Source: Staphylotrichum longicolle
Taxonomy: Eukaryota; Ascomycota; Sordariomycetes; Sordariales; Chaetomiaceae
Reading direction: 5' to 3'
DNA: 64,000 bases
Assembly (NCBI GenBank): GCA_019096155.1
Contig: JAHCVI010000003.1
Span: 1,798,001-1,862,000 of the forward strand
Of the stretch, positions 55,194-64,000 are shown in pieces (the first letter of the stretch is position 1; the number at the start of each line of letters is the position of its first letter). The translations under genes were made by a program, and so were the position numbers. The notes beneath the pieces were generated by a model that made no database searches, was not told the DNA's origin, and saw only the letters and a list, made by a program, of their open reading frames with translations.

Positions 55194-56142
55194 CTAAGCT
55201 GTAATACCACCACTCGCCGCAATATACTGCCCCGTGATCCACCTCGCCGCATCCGAAACCACCAGCAACACGGCATCCGCCACCTCCTCGGGATCCCCCG
55301 CGACCCTGCCCAGCCTAGCCCCAACAGCAAGCTTCTTGCCAACCTCGTCCCTCAGTTCTCCCTCAGGAAACCACGACGCAGCATCTGTGTTCGTCGGACC
55401 CGGAGCAACCGTGTTGACCGTGATCCCCTGCCTTGGTCCCAGCTAATCACATATGCCCGCGTCAGTTCGAAAACCCGGTACCTCGTCCAGTAGAGACCGG
55501 ATCACACTCACCTCCGCCGCCAACGCAGCCGTCAAGTACTCCTGCGCGGCCTTGCTCGCGCCGTACACGCCGACGCCCGGCATGGTATTGATGCGCGAGA
55601 CAACGGTGCCGATGTTGACAATGCGCCCGCCGCGGGGGATGTGCGGCGCGGCGGCCTGGGCGACGTACAGCGTGCTGAAGGTGTTGAGGGCGAAGGCCTT
55701 CTGCACTTCCTCGGGCGTGAGGTCGACGAGCAGTTTGCCCTGGCCCGTGCCGGCGCCTGCGTTGTTGACTTGTGTGCGGGTTAGTTAGTACCTCTGATCT
55801 GGTCTGGTCTGAGAGGGAGTTTGGGGGAGAAGGGTGAAGGGACGCACCGAGAATGTCGATCTTGTCGGTTTCAAGGCCGGACAAGGTCTCATTGATGAGC
55901 TTGGCGGCGCCTGAGGGGGTTGAGACGTCGGCTTGGACGACGAGGGCTTGGGCGCCGACCGCTGAGGTGTTGGCTGCGACCTTTGCCGCGCGGTCGGCCG
56001 AGTGGTCGGAGACGTAGTTGATGACGACGCGGGCGCCGTTGCGGGCGAGGGCAAGGGCGATGGCAGCGCCAATGCCGTTCTCGCGGCCTGAACCGGTCAC
56101 AATGGCGGTTTTGCCTGCGAGGGAGAGGGTGGTGAACGCCAT
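55194..56142 (-). CDS. classical short-chain dehydrogenase/reductase
   Basis: Three minus-strand exons: 56142-55848, 55768-55512 and 55442-55194 (266 aa), GT-AG, phases consistent. Cofactor motif TGSGRENGIG near residue 17, NNAG formed across intron 1, catalytic IGTVVSRI and YGASK (Tyr and Lys present), then VNTVAPGPTNTDA after intron 2 and C-terminal YIAASGGITA. This is a textbook classical SDR with full catalytic residues, in contrast to the atypical one at 4.5 kb. The fabG/versicolorin-reductase-like pattern suggests NADPH preference; substrate unknown, cytosolic. Confidence 0.94.
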
Positions 56143-57358
56143 TGGATGAACTGTGATTTTGAACTTAGGAGGTAGGTAAAGTATGCTACTGGTACTGGTT
56201 CAGGTTTGTGGCAGTGTGCTGGGACGGTTAAGTGATGATCGAACCTGAGCAGAGCGCAATGACGGTGCAGCCATGATGACTTTTATACTTTTTGAGAACA
56301 GCTTCTAGAGCCCTCGTTCGGAGACTTCTACACTGACCTCTTATGCGATGCGAGTTCCTCGGACGAAATGCCACTCCATGATACAGCCAAAGTGGGTTCA
56401 TGTTGACCAAATAGGTCGTCTTGCCGACGACTTGCTTTGTGAATTTGTCAGGCGGGCTTGGCCATAATAGATCATAGTGGCATTGAACGAGACCGCGTAC
56501 TCGAGAAACCTTTGAGCTGTCTGGGGCCGAGTTGGCCACTACGATTTGCGCAGGTTCATCTTCGTTTTCCGAATTGGGAACTTGCTCACTCAGCAACCTA
56601 GCCTTGAGCGCACACAGCGGTGTCGTTAACACGCCTTCGGTAAGTCAGATTTGTCAGTTGTCGCCCGTTGGCGCGTGCGTGTGTCGAAACCATCCGTTGA
56701 AGGCCTCATGAACTGCATCTCTGTGCCAAAAAGGTGATGGATCGCGGCCATCTTTTTCCATTGACAATGGCAACGACGCCAAGATCACAATAAAACAGAA
56801 GCGTCAACATCACTGGGTTTCCGCCCACTGTGAAAGTAATTGGTGGCGCTGGGAAGGAGGGCTTGCAGTTCGTTGAGATAGCAGATTAAATGAGGCCGAA
56901 AGATGGCCCAATAATCCTGGGTTGCTGGCGAAAAAAAAAAAAAACCTAAGCCGGAGGGTAAGTCCATACCTTAACCATCTCATCGATGATGGATAAAAAC
57001 GGCATGTGAGAATTGAATTGGAAGCAGAGCCGGCTTTCCCCAGGGAGACACATTGGCATTGAAGATGGCTGAGGTGGGGCCTTACATAATCCGCCTGGTC
57101 CCTGCAACAGCAAACTCACAGCAGCCACTTGAGCCACTCTTGGCTTGTCCGGCTGGGCTCCTAGGAAGTGCTGCGGAGCTGTGCCGCTGCGGGCGTCGTC
57201 ATTCCCGCTCACCTGCAGCAACACCTAGCAACAGCTTCTTGATCCCGCGACAACCAACACCTTGTGCACCATCCCAGGGTCGCTGATTGCCCCGATTGGT
57301 ATCGATTGCCCAGCACCTCAACGACCGCGCTGCAGGCACAGGCAGCAGCACCAGCACC
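56143..57358. other. gene-free stretch between SDR and VPS35
   Basis: About 1.2 kb between the divergent starts. A 134-codon minus-strand frame (56228-56632) has no recognisable feature. A poly-A run of about 14 lies near 56931-56944. The last 150 bp are the CAG/CAC-rich VPS35 leader. Confidence 0.5.
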
Positions 57359-60275
57359 ATGTCGAACCCCGCGCCGCCCGAGGACCAGGCCCGCCTCCTC
57401 GAGGATGCCCTCATTGCCGTGCGCCAGCAGACCACCCTGATGCGCAAATGCCTCGACACCCCAGGGAAGCTGATGGATGCTCTCAAATGCTGGTATGTTT
57501 ACTCTCCATCTCCCCGGGCTGCTATTATGCCACCGGGCCTCCCTCGGCGCGTCGAGGAGCTCTCCTCCCAGCTCGCGCACACTCTGATTGCTTGTCGCTC
57601 CATCATGCTGACCCGGACTTCGCCCAGCTCCACACTCGTCTCTGAGCTCCGGACAAGCAGTCTCGGCCCCAAACAGTACTACGAGCTGTACATGTCCGTC
57701 TTCGACGCTCTGCGATACCTCTCGGTCCACCTACGCGAGAACCACCCCGTCAACCACCTCGCCGACTTGTACGAACTCGTGCAATATGCTGGCAACATTG
57801 TTCCCCGCCTCTACCTCATGATTACCGTCGGCACGGCCTACATGTCGATCGAGGGCGCGCCAGTGAAGGAGCTGATGAAGGACATGATGGACATGAGCCG
57901 CGGCGTTCAGCACCCGATCCGCGGCCTGTTCCTGCGCTACTACCTCTCTGGCCAGGCAAGAGACTATCTTCCATCCGGCGACTCCGACGGGCCCGAAGGC
58001 AACCTCCAAGACTCGGTCAACTTCATACTCACCAATTTCGTCGAGATGAACAAGCTGTGGGTCCGCCTACAGCACCAGGGACACTCGAGGGAGCGCGACC
58101 AGAGGACACAGGAGAGAAAAGAGCTGCAATTGCTGGTCGGGAGCAACATCGTCAGACTCAGCCAGCTGGTGGACCTTCAGGCATACAAGAATGGCATACT
58201 TGCTCCACTGCTGGAGCAGGTCGTCCAATGCCGCGATGTGCTCGCCCAGGAGTACCTGCTCGAGGTCATTACCCAGGTCTTCCCCGACGAATTCCACCTC
58301 CACACACTCGATCAGTTCCTCGCCGCCGTCTCGAGGCTGAACCCCCACGTCAATGTCAAGGCCATTGTCATTGGACTTATGGACCGCCTCTCTGACTATG
58401 CCGAGCGCGAATCCCAGAACGAGTCAGACGAGGACAGGGGTAAGATGGAGGAGGAGGCTCTGGCGAAACTTCTCGAGAAAGTCAAGCTGGGGGCTTCCGG
58501 CACCGCTCAAGGCCCAAGTGCTCCCCAGGAAGAGTCCGAGACTCCTCAAAACGGGGATCATCCCGAAAGCGACGCTGAATCGCGCACCGAAACGTTGGGC
58601 AAGGACAACGAACCGGCACCCTCAGTCGCCGAGACCGAGGCGACAGCGGTGAACGGGGACGAGTCGCAGCCCGCCAAGAAGCGCAGAGGAATCCCGGAGA
58701 ACGTGCCACTTTATGAGATCTTCTTCGGCCAGGTGAAGAATCTGGTCGAGGCACAGCGTCTCCCGATTCAAGACACAATCGCCCTGTGCGTTTCTCTGAC
58801 CAACCTCGCCCTGAATATCTACCCAGAGAGACTGGACTACGTGGATCAGATACTGGACTACGCCCACAGCAAGGTCAAGGAACACGCCAACAGCGCGGAC
58901 TTGCACTCACAACCAGCGCAACAGAGCCTTCTGTCACTCCTTCAGAGCCCCCTCAGGAGGTACCTCTCAATATTCACAGCGCTGTCACTGCCAACATACG
59001 TCTCGCTGTTCCATTCACAAACATACCCTACACGGAGAGCCGTCGCTGGCGAGGTCGCAAGGACACTGCTGAAGAACCAAACACCCATTTCCACCCCGGC
59101 ACACCTCGAAAACGTCCTCGAGGTACTCAAGGTTCTCATCAAGGAAGGTTCACAACCGCCGGCCGGCTATCCGGGCGTCGTGCAGCCGCGCGCTCGCGCC
59201 TTGGAGACCGACGAGACCATGGAGGAGCAAGGGTGGCTTGCTCGCCTCGTGCATTTGATCCAAGCAGAAAACAACGATACCCAATTCAGGCTTCTGCAGA
59301 TGGCGAGGAAGGCATACGCCGAGGGCAACGAGCGGATCCGGACTACCACACCACCACTCATCACCGCCGGCCTGAAGCTCGCCCGCCGCTTCAAGGCCCG
59401 CGAGCACTACGACGACAACTGGTCATCACAGTCCTCGGCCCTTCTCAAGTTCCTCCACTCCGCCATCTCGACCCTGTACACTCGCGTCAACGGCTCGGGT
59501 GCTTCCGAGTTGTCGCTCCGTCTGTTCTGCTCCTGCGGACAGGTGGCCGACATGACTGGATTCGAAGAGGTCGCCTACGAGTTCTTTGCGCAGGCGTTTA
59601 CTGTGTACGAGGAGGCCATCAGCGACTCAAAGGCGCAGTTCCAAGCCGTTTGTGTCATTGCCAGCGCCCTGCACCGGACACGGAACTTTGGCAAGGAAAA
59701 CTACGACACCCTCATTACCAAGTGTGCCCAGCACGCCAGCAAGCTGCTCCGCAAGCCAGATCAGTGCCGAGCGGTTTACTTGGCGAGTCACCTCTGGTGG
59801 GCGACGCCTATCGCTGCCAATGGAGAGACAGAAGAGACTGAGGTGAGCGCGCCGTTATTTCACTCTTCGGCCTGAGGTATTCCGTTACTGACATGTCAAA
59901 CCAGCTCTATCGCGACGGCAAACGCGTCCTCGAATGCCTCCAGCGCGCGCTCCGCGTCGCAGACTCGTGCATGGAGACGGCCACCTCCATCGAGCTGTTC
60001 GTCGAGATTCTCGACCGATACGTCTACTACTTTGACCAGAAGAACGAATCCGTAAGTCACAGCCTTTTGCCCCTTGATGCTCGACTGCAGTCAACTAACG
60101 TGGTTCAAAGGTTACGACCAAGTACCTCAACGGCCTCATTGAGCTCATCCACTCCAACTTGGCCGGCAACCAGCAGGACTCCGCCTCGGTCGAGGCCAGC
60201 AGGAAGCACTTTTTGCAGACGCTCGAGATCATCCGGAGCAAGGAGTACGAGGGCATCGTGCTGACGCCCAAGTAA
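57359..60275 (+). CDS. VPS35: retromer subunit VPS35
   Basis: Four exons: 57359-57492, 57628-59842, 59905-60051 and 60111-60275 (886 aa). N-terminal EDQARLLEDALIAVRQQTTL and SLGPKQYYELYMSVFDALRYL, the PRLYL-type motif (PRLYLMITVGTAYM) known to contact VPS26, GLFLRYYL, and a C-terminal alpha-solenoid (ELFVEILDRYVYYFDQKN) that binds VPS29 in the family. A Glu/Ser-rich insert lies at about residues 350-430. Retromer recycles cargo such as Vps10-type receptors from endosomes to Golgi. Intron 1 (135 nt) has no stop and is a multiple of three, so retention would add 45 residues between KLMDALKC and STLVSELRTSS; the spliced form matches the family. Confidence 0.96.
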
Positions 60276-61031
60276 GGGGCGAAGGCGATTTGCTGAGGGG
60301 ATGATTGGTATACCCTGGGGATTAGGATGATGCTTGCCAGACCGAGAGTGTCTGCCTGGGGAGGGTGGAGAGCAGGAGAGGAGTTAGGATAGCAGACCGC
60401 TACGACGAAACGGCGCCGACGCGCGACGAGACCAAACCGCATGGAGGACCTTCCTGCATGTACATTTACTGTATATATGTATACCTTTTCCCTATGCCCG
60501 TCTCCGTGCCATTATTCAGCACCAATAGTCTCGTTATTGGGATACTCAAATTATGGCACGACGAGACAGAACTTCCGGGGCGCGTTCAAGCATCGAAAGA
60601 TCTGAAAAGGGCGAGAAAAGGAAATCCTCCACGTCTGGAGAGGTTGAGAATTCGTGTGGGTCTATCCGCACAACTGAACCATGAGACTGCACGAAACAGC
60701 TAAGCTTCCGCAGGCCATGCCGGTAATAAAATAGATACAGGATCAGTCCAGAGACCGACGAGACAAAAGAAAAAGGCTCCTGATCCAGAGAGAAGTAAGA
60801 AGATGCAGTGAGCATGAGACAAGAAAAAGGAAACAGCTTGACGAAGCAACCCAGTGCGCCGATGCAATGCAACAACAACAACCACAACAAACAAATGAGA
60901 AAATATCCGCCCACCCCATGCCTGTTGCACACCCCGACCTCGCACCTTGGGGATCAGCCGGCGCGCAAGAGACCTCTACACACGCCCCCCCTCACACCAC
61001 CACTACCACGTTTGGCAACCGAACCAAAACC
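60276..61031. other. convergent intergenic stretch
   Basis: About 750 bp between convergent VPS35 and the TfR-like gene; presumed 3' UTRs. No supported gene. Confidence 0.5.
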
Positions 61032-63778
61032 TCAACTCGCCTTGGCCCCCTCCAACTCCTCGGCCGCCTTGATCAGGATCTGCGCCACGCGATCCACCGC
61101 AAACTGCGCCAGCGTCGCGTTGCCCGACAGGACCGAGTCGCGGATCGACGGGAAATACGCCTCGTCGCCCTCCTCGGCCCCGAACTGCGGGCCAAAGACG
61201 ACGTGTTTGTACTGCGTGCGGTTGTGCATCTGATTCGTGAGGAATGTTAGCACTGGCCGGCATCATCTGTTGTTATGGTTGTGGTGGGGATGATAATGGA
61301 GAAGGGGGGAAGGGGAAGAGAGGGGGGACATACACCAGCGGCGTCGAGCAAATCGCTCTCAAACTTGGCCAGCCGCGCGTTGTAGTCGCACCGTCTCCAC
61401 CCAAGACTGGTCGGCTCCCAGCCGCTGGCGCCGAGGACCATGCTCTCCCACTTGGCCTCCCACTTGGCGGCGGCGCGGGCCGAGGCGGCGGCCTGGTCGG
61501 CCGCGAGCTTGAGGTTGGCGAAGGACAAGTGGGCCGCGCCGGGCTGCTTCTTGGCCCACGTCTCGAGCTCGGCGGTCCAGCGCGTGAGGCCGTCGGCGTA
61601 GGCGGGCATGTCGAAGGGCACGACGGGGCGGTCGGCGAGCTCGAGGACGAGCAGGCCGAGGACTTGGCCCATGAGCGTGTGGTAGACGAAGCCCGGGTCG
61701 ATGGCCTTCTCCAGGGACTGGAAGGTGTCGTAGCTGGCGCGAGCGGAAGGCTCGTCGCCGTGGAAGCGGATGTCGAGGGAGGAGGTGCCGACAATGTCTT
61801 GGAAGGCGACGTAGTCGGAGCGGGTGCCGAGGTTCTCGAGGTCGGCGTGCCGTTGGTCCCAGCGGTCGCGTAGCGTGGCGTTGTAGTGCGGGTCGGAGAC
61901 GCGGTTCAGAATCTGGAGGATGAGATTGCGGTAGACTGGGGAACCTGCGGCGCGGAAGGTGCTCCCAGTGACGGCCGCGTCGAGGTTGATGTAGGCGATG
62001 GCATCGCGGCGCAGGACCTCTTCGTTTTCCTCGACATACTCGGTAGATCCGATGAGGTTGTACTCGCCGCCATCCCATGACGCAAACTCGATGGTGCGTA
62101 AGGGCCGCCAGCCGCGGGCAGCCAGGTCACCCAGCACACGAATAATCTCCAGCATGATGGCGGTTCCCGAGTGCGGGCCCGTCGCGCGAACGGCCACAGA
62201 GTCCCGGTGGTTACCGATGATGACCCTCTTCTCCCCCTGTTCAACGCCCTGGATTCTGCCAATGACGTTCCAGATCGGTTGTTTCTCGATCTCGTCCTGG
62301 TCGTTCTTCAAGCGCACGATGGGCGAGGAATTGTTCCCCGTCCACACCTCCCCGACCCATGGTTGAGTACTCTGCTTGCCGAATCCTTTCAGATGCTCGA
62401 GCAGACCCTGGGCATCACGTTGTGATAGGGGAAGGCTGGGGATCTTGACGAGCCCCTTCGTCTGGTCCAGCTTCATCCGCGGCAGATGGGGCTTGCTGCC
62501 CCAGCCAGGAGTCAGGACGTCACCGACCACCCAGTTCCTCAAACTGACCGTTCTGTTCACGGGCTCGTCGTAGATGAGGCAGCCCGCGGATCCCGCTATT
62601 TCCGCCTCCCTGACCATTTCCCCAATGTCACCTTCCGGCCCAGAAACCCTCATCAAGACAATGGCGCCGTTCGTTTCGATACCGCCATCCTTTAGCGCCT
62701 GGAAATCCTCCTTCGAACCGTAATTCGCATAGAGGAGCGGCCCCTTGACGTCGCCCGACTTGGAATGTCCATGGAAGACAAAGGTCGGGTGCCCGGCATC
62801 CTCCCCTTCAAACTTTGCCGACCACACCGGCTTCCCATCGCCCCCCAGAACCTCCACCGCCCTGCCATCCGGCTTGGGATAGTTCAGGTAGACCTGATAC
62901 ACGTCCCGCGTAATATCTTCCAGCCCATACTTCCTGAACAACAGCTCGGTATCCTCCATCAGCGCATAGTCGCCCTCGGTCCCGGCCATGTGCGGATAGA
63001 TCAGGAAGTGCTCCAGGTGGTCCCGTATCCTCCTCGGGTCGACACTGCTCTGCACGTGTATCCGCACGCTCTCGGGGTCGAACATTTGGCTGTTCATCCG
63101 CCTCGCCATGTTGGTGAATATGTCGCTCGCAAACAGCAGGTACAAGAACCCAATGACGATGGTGGCTGCGAGGGTGCGCCCCACCAGCAGGAAGAGCGCT
63201 GCGCTGCCAAACTTGGGCAGGGACGGCGGCCTGAAGAACCCTGCGGGTGACTGCTGCTCCTCCGCCGCAGCGGGGGTTGGGTTGCCGTCTCCGCTCGCGC
63301 TGCCGGCCCTCCGGCGGAGGGTTGGTAACCGCCACCTCCACTTCCACTGCGGCAGGGAGAGTGACAGGCCAATGCGCTTCCCCCACGACGATCGGTTCCG
63401 GCCGTGTACATCCGAGTCGTCAATCTCCAGCTCTTGCATCTCCCGGCGCACCTGGGCCGTCTCGCGCTCTTCGTCCGAGTCGGAATCCGAGTCGGAACTG
63501 AAGATGTTGCTCTCGTCGTCGGTCTCAACGGTTGGTGGTCGGTAGCCTCGGGGTCGTCGGCCTCGCGGCGGCTGGGAGTTGGGAGTGGAGGATTCGAAGG
63601 CATGGCGTGAGCCTGTTAAGAGAGACTGCCCTTCTGCTGCCGCCTCGGTCGAGTGGCGCGGGTCGTCGATGGGGGAGTTGGCGCCATCGTGGTGCCAAGC
63701 ACTTCCGCCGGCGATGGCTTCATCGTACGTCGGTATTGGCGGGACATGCTCGTAGCGGTGATCTTGAGTTGGCGCCAT
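61032..63778 (-). CDS. transferrin-receptor/glutamate-carboxypeptidase-like type II membrane protein (Tre1/Vps70-like), probable pseudoenzyme
   Basis: Two minus-strand exons, 63778-61334 and 61229-61032 (880 aa). The cytosolic N-terminus has PPIPTYDEAIAGG (PY-like), Arg/Pro-rich and acidic Ser/Asp stretches, then one TM segment (LFLLVGRTLAATIVIGFLY) near 195-215. Outside: a protease-associated domain, an M28-like domain (NHRDSVAVRATGPHSG, FASWDGGEYNLIGSTEY, YINLDAAVTG) and a TfR dimerisation domain. Compared with glutamate carboxypeptidase II, the bridging Asp after HRD and the catalytic Glu of the AEE motif (here GGE) are replaced, and the last His is missing. So it resembles non-catalytic TfR/Tre1-type proteins. 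Yeast Tre1/Tre2 recruit Rsp5 to sort transporters to the vacuole; a similar adaptor role is inferred. Confidence 0.9.
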
Positions 63779-64000
63779 CGTGGGCGGCTGCTACCGTCGA
63801 TGCGCGCGCGGTGGTCGATGGGTGGTCGGGGACATTCAGACCTCCGGACCAGGATAGCGATTCGCGATGGGAAACGGGGAAGGGGAACCGTATGAACGTA
63901 TGAGCGTCTGAGCGGGCACTTCGGGGAGTTGAAACAATCCGAAACGTTGTCTTGAAGTCAAAGGAGCGGAAGAGAAAACGATGTTTCCGTTAGCGAACGG
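63779..64000. other. upstream region of the TfR-like gene
   Basis: About 220 bp, presumed promoter and leader; nothing else identified before the window ends. Confidence 0.4.

Noticed and set aside
56228..56632. 134-codon minus-strand frame
   Set aside because: No family features, and codon use is unlike the adjacent SDR and VPS35 genes; support too weak.
1..64000. CRISPR array, bacterial operons, polyketide or NRPS cluster
   Set aside because: No spaced identical repeats, no prokaryotic gene organisation, and no KS, AT, A or C domain motifs in any frame; the single AMP ligase is not NRPS-like.

Overview
The window comes from a filamentous ascomycete, most likely a Sordariomycete. Genes are split by short GT-AG introns (about 45-150 nt) with CTRAC-like branch points. 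Coding DNA is GC-rich with strong third-position G/C preference. The gene set is fungal: PTH11-type rhodopsin-domain protein, DUF3176-type membrane protein, secreted bicupin, APH-like kinases, plant-biomass glycosidases. There are about 24 protein loci and one tRNA, with no operons, CRISPR arrays or intact transposons.

Layout. 0.26-1.2 kb: GH16 glucanase (+). 2.3-3.0 kb: small orphan protein (+). 4.5-5.3 kb: atypical SDR (+). 5.9-7.2 kb: rhodopsin-domain membrane protein (-). 8.7-10.3 kb: IDO/PrnB-like protein (+). 10.9-11.9 kb: APH-like kinase (+). 12.2-13.1 kb: secreted SGNH esterase (-). 14.7 kb: tRNA-Glu(CTC) with an intron (-). 15.1-16.2 kb: frameshifted kinase-like gene (-). 16.7-25.6 kb: a coherent sugar cluster of GH3 beta-glucosidase (-), GH78 alpha-L-rhamnosidase (+) and an MFS sugar porter (+). 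Both cluster promoters carry a CGG-N11-CCG element. 26.1-30.5 kb: P4-ATPase (-). 31.5-36.9 kb: an accessory block with a frameshifted two-TM protein (-) and two head-to-head paralogous GTPases. One GTPase is fused to a seven-bladed WD40 propeller; the other ends in a Gly/Ala-rich hydrophobic tail. 37.3-38.9 kb: zinc alcohol dehydrogenase (-). 40.0-42.0 kb: broken catalase (+). 42.4-43.3 kb: AT-rich gene-free island. 43.8-46.0 kb: frameshifted DUF3176-like membrane protein (+). 46.4-47.1 kb: orphan protein (-). 47.8-49.7 kb: heavily frameshifted AMP-forming acyl-CoA ligase (+). 49.9-52.1 kb: dynamin/Mx-like GTPase (-). 52.8-54.1 kb: bicupin oxalate decarboxylase (-). 55.2-56.1 kb: classical SDR (-). 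57.4-60.3 kb: retromer VPS35 (+). 61.0-63.8 kb: transferrin-receptor/M28-like membrane protein with lost metal ligands (-).

How the genes work together. The GH3/GH78/MFS trio fits uptake and breakdown of rhamnosylated glucosides. The most novel-looking unit is the GTPase pair. One partner looks like a WD40 sensor and the other like a membrane-active executor, an organisation reminiscent of fungal NLR or incompatibility systems; this is inference from architecture only. Five accessory loci carry frame lesions, mostly in homopolymers, while the long conserved genes are intact. That favours local gene decay, although assembly error has to be excluded. VPS35, the P4-ATPase and the TfR-like protein at the edges are conserved trafficking genes that bracket more dispensable content.

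Exon coordinates come from reading splice signals and reading frames by eye and may be off by a base in places.
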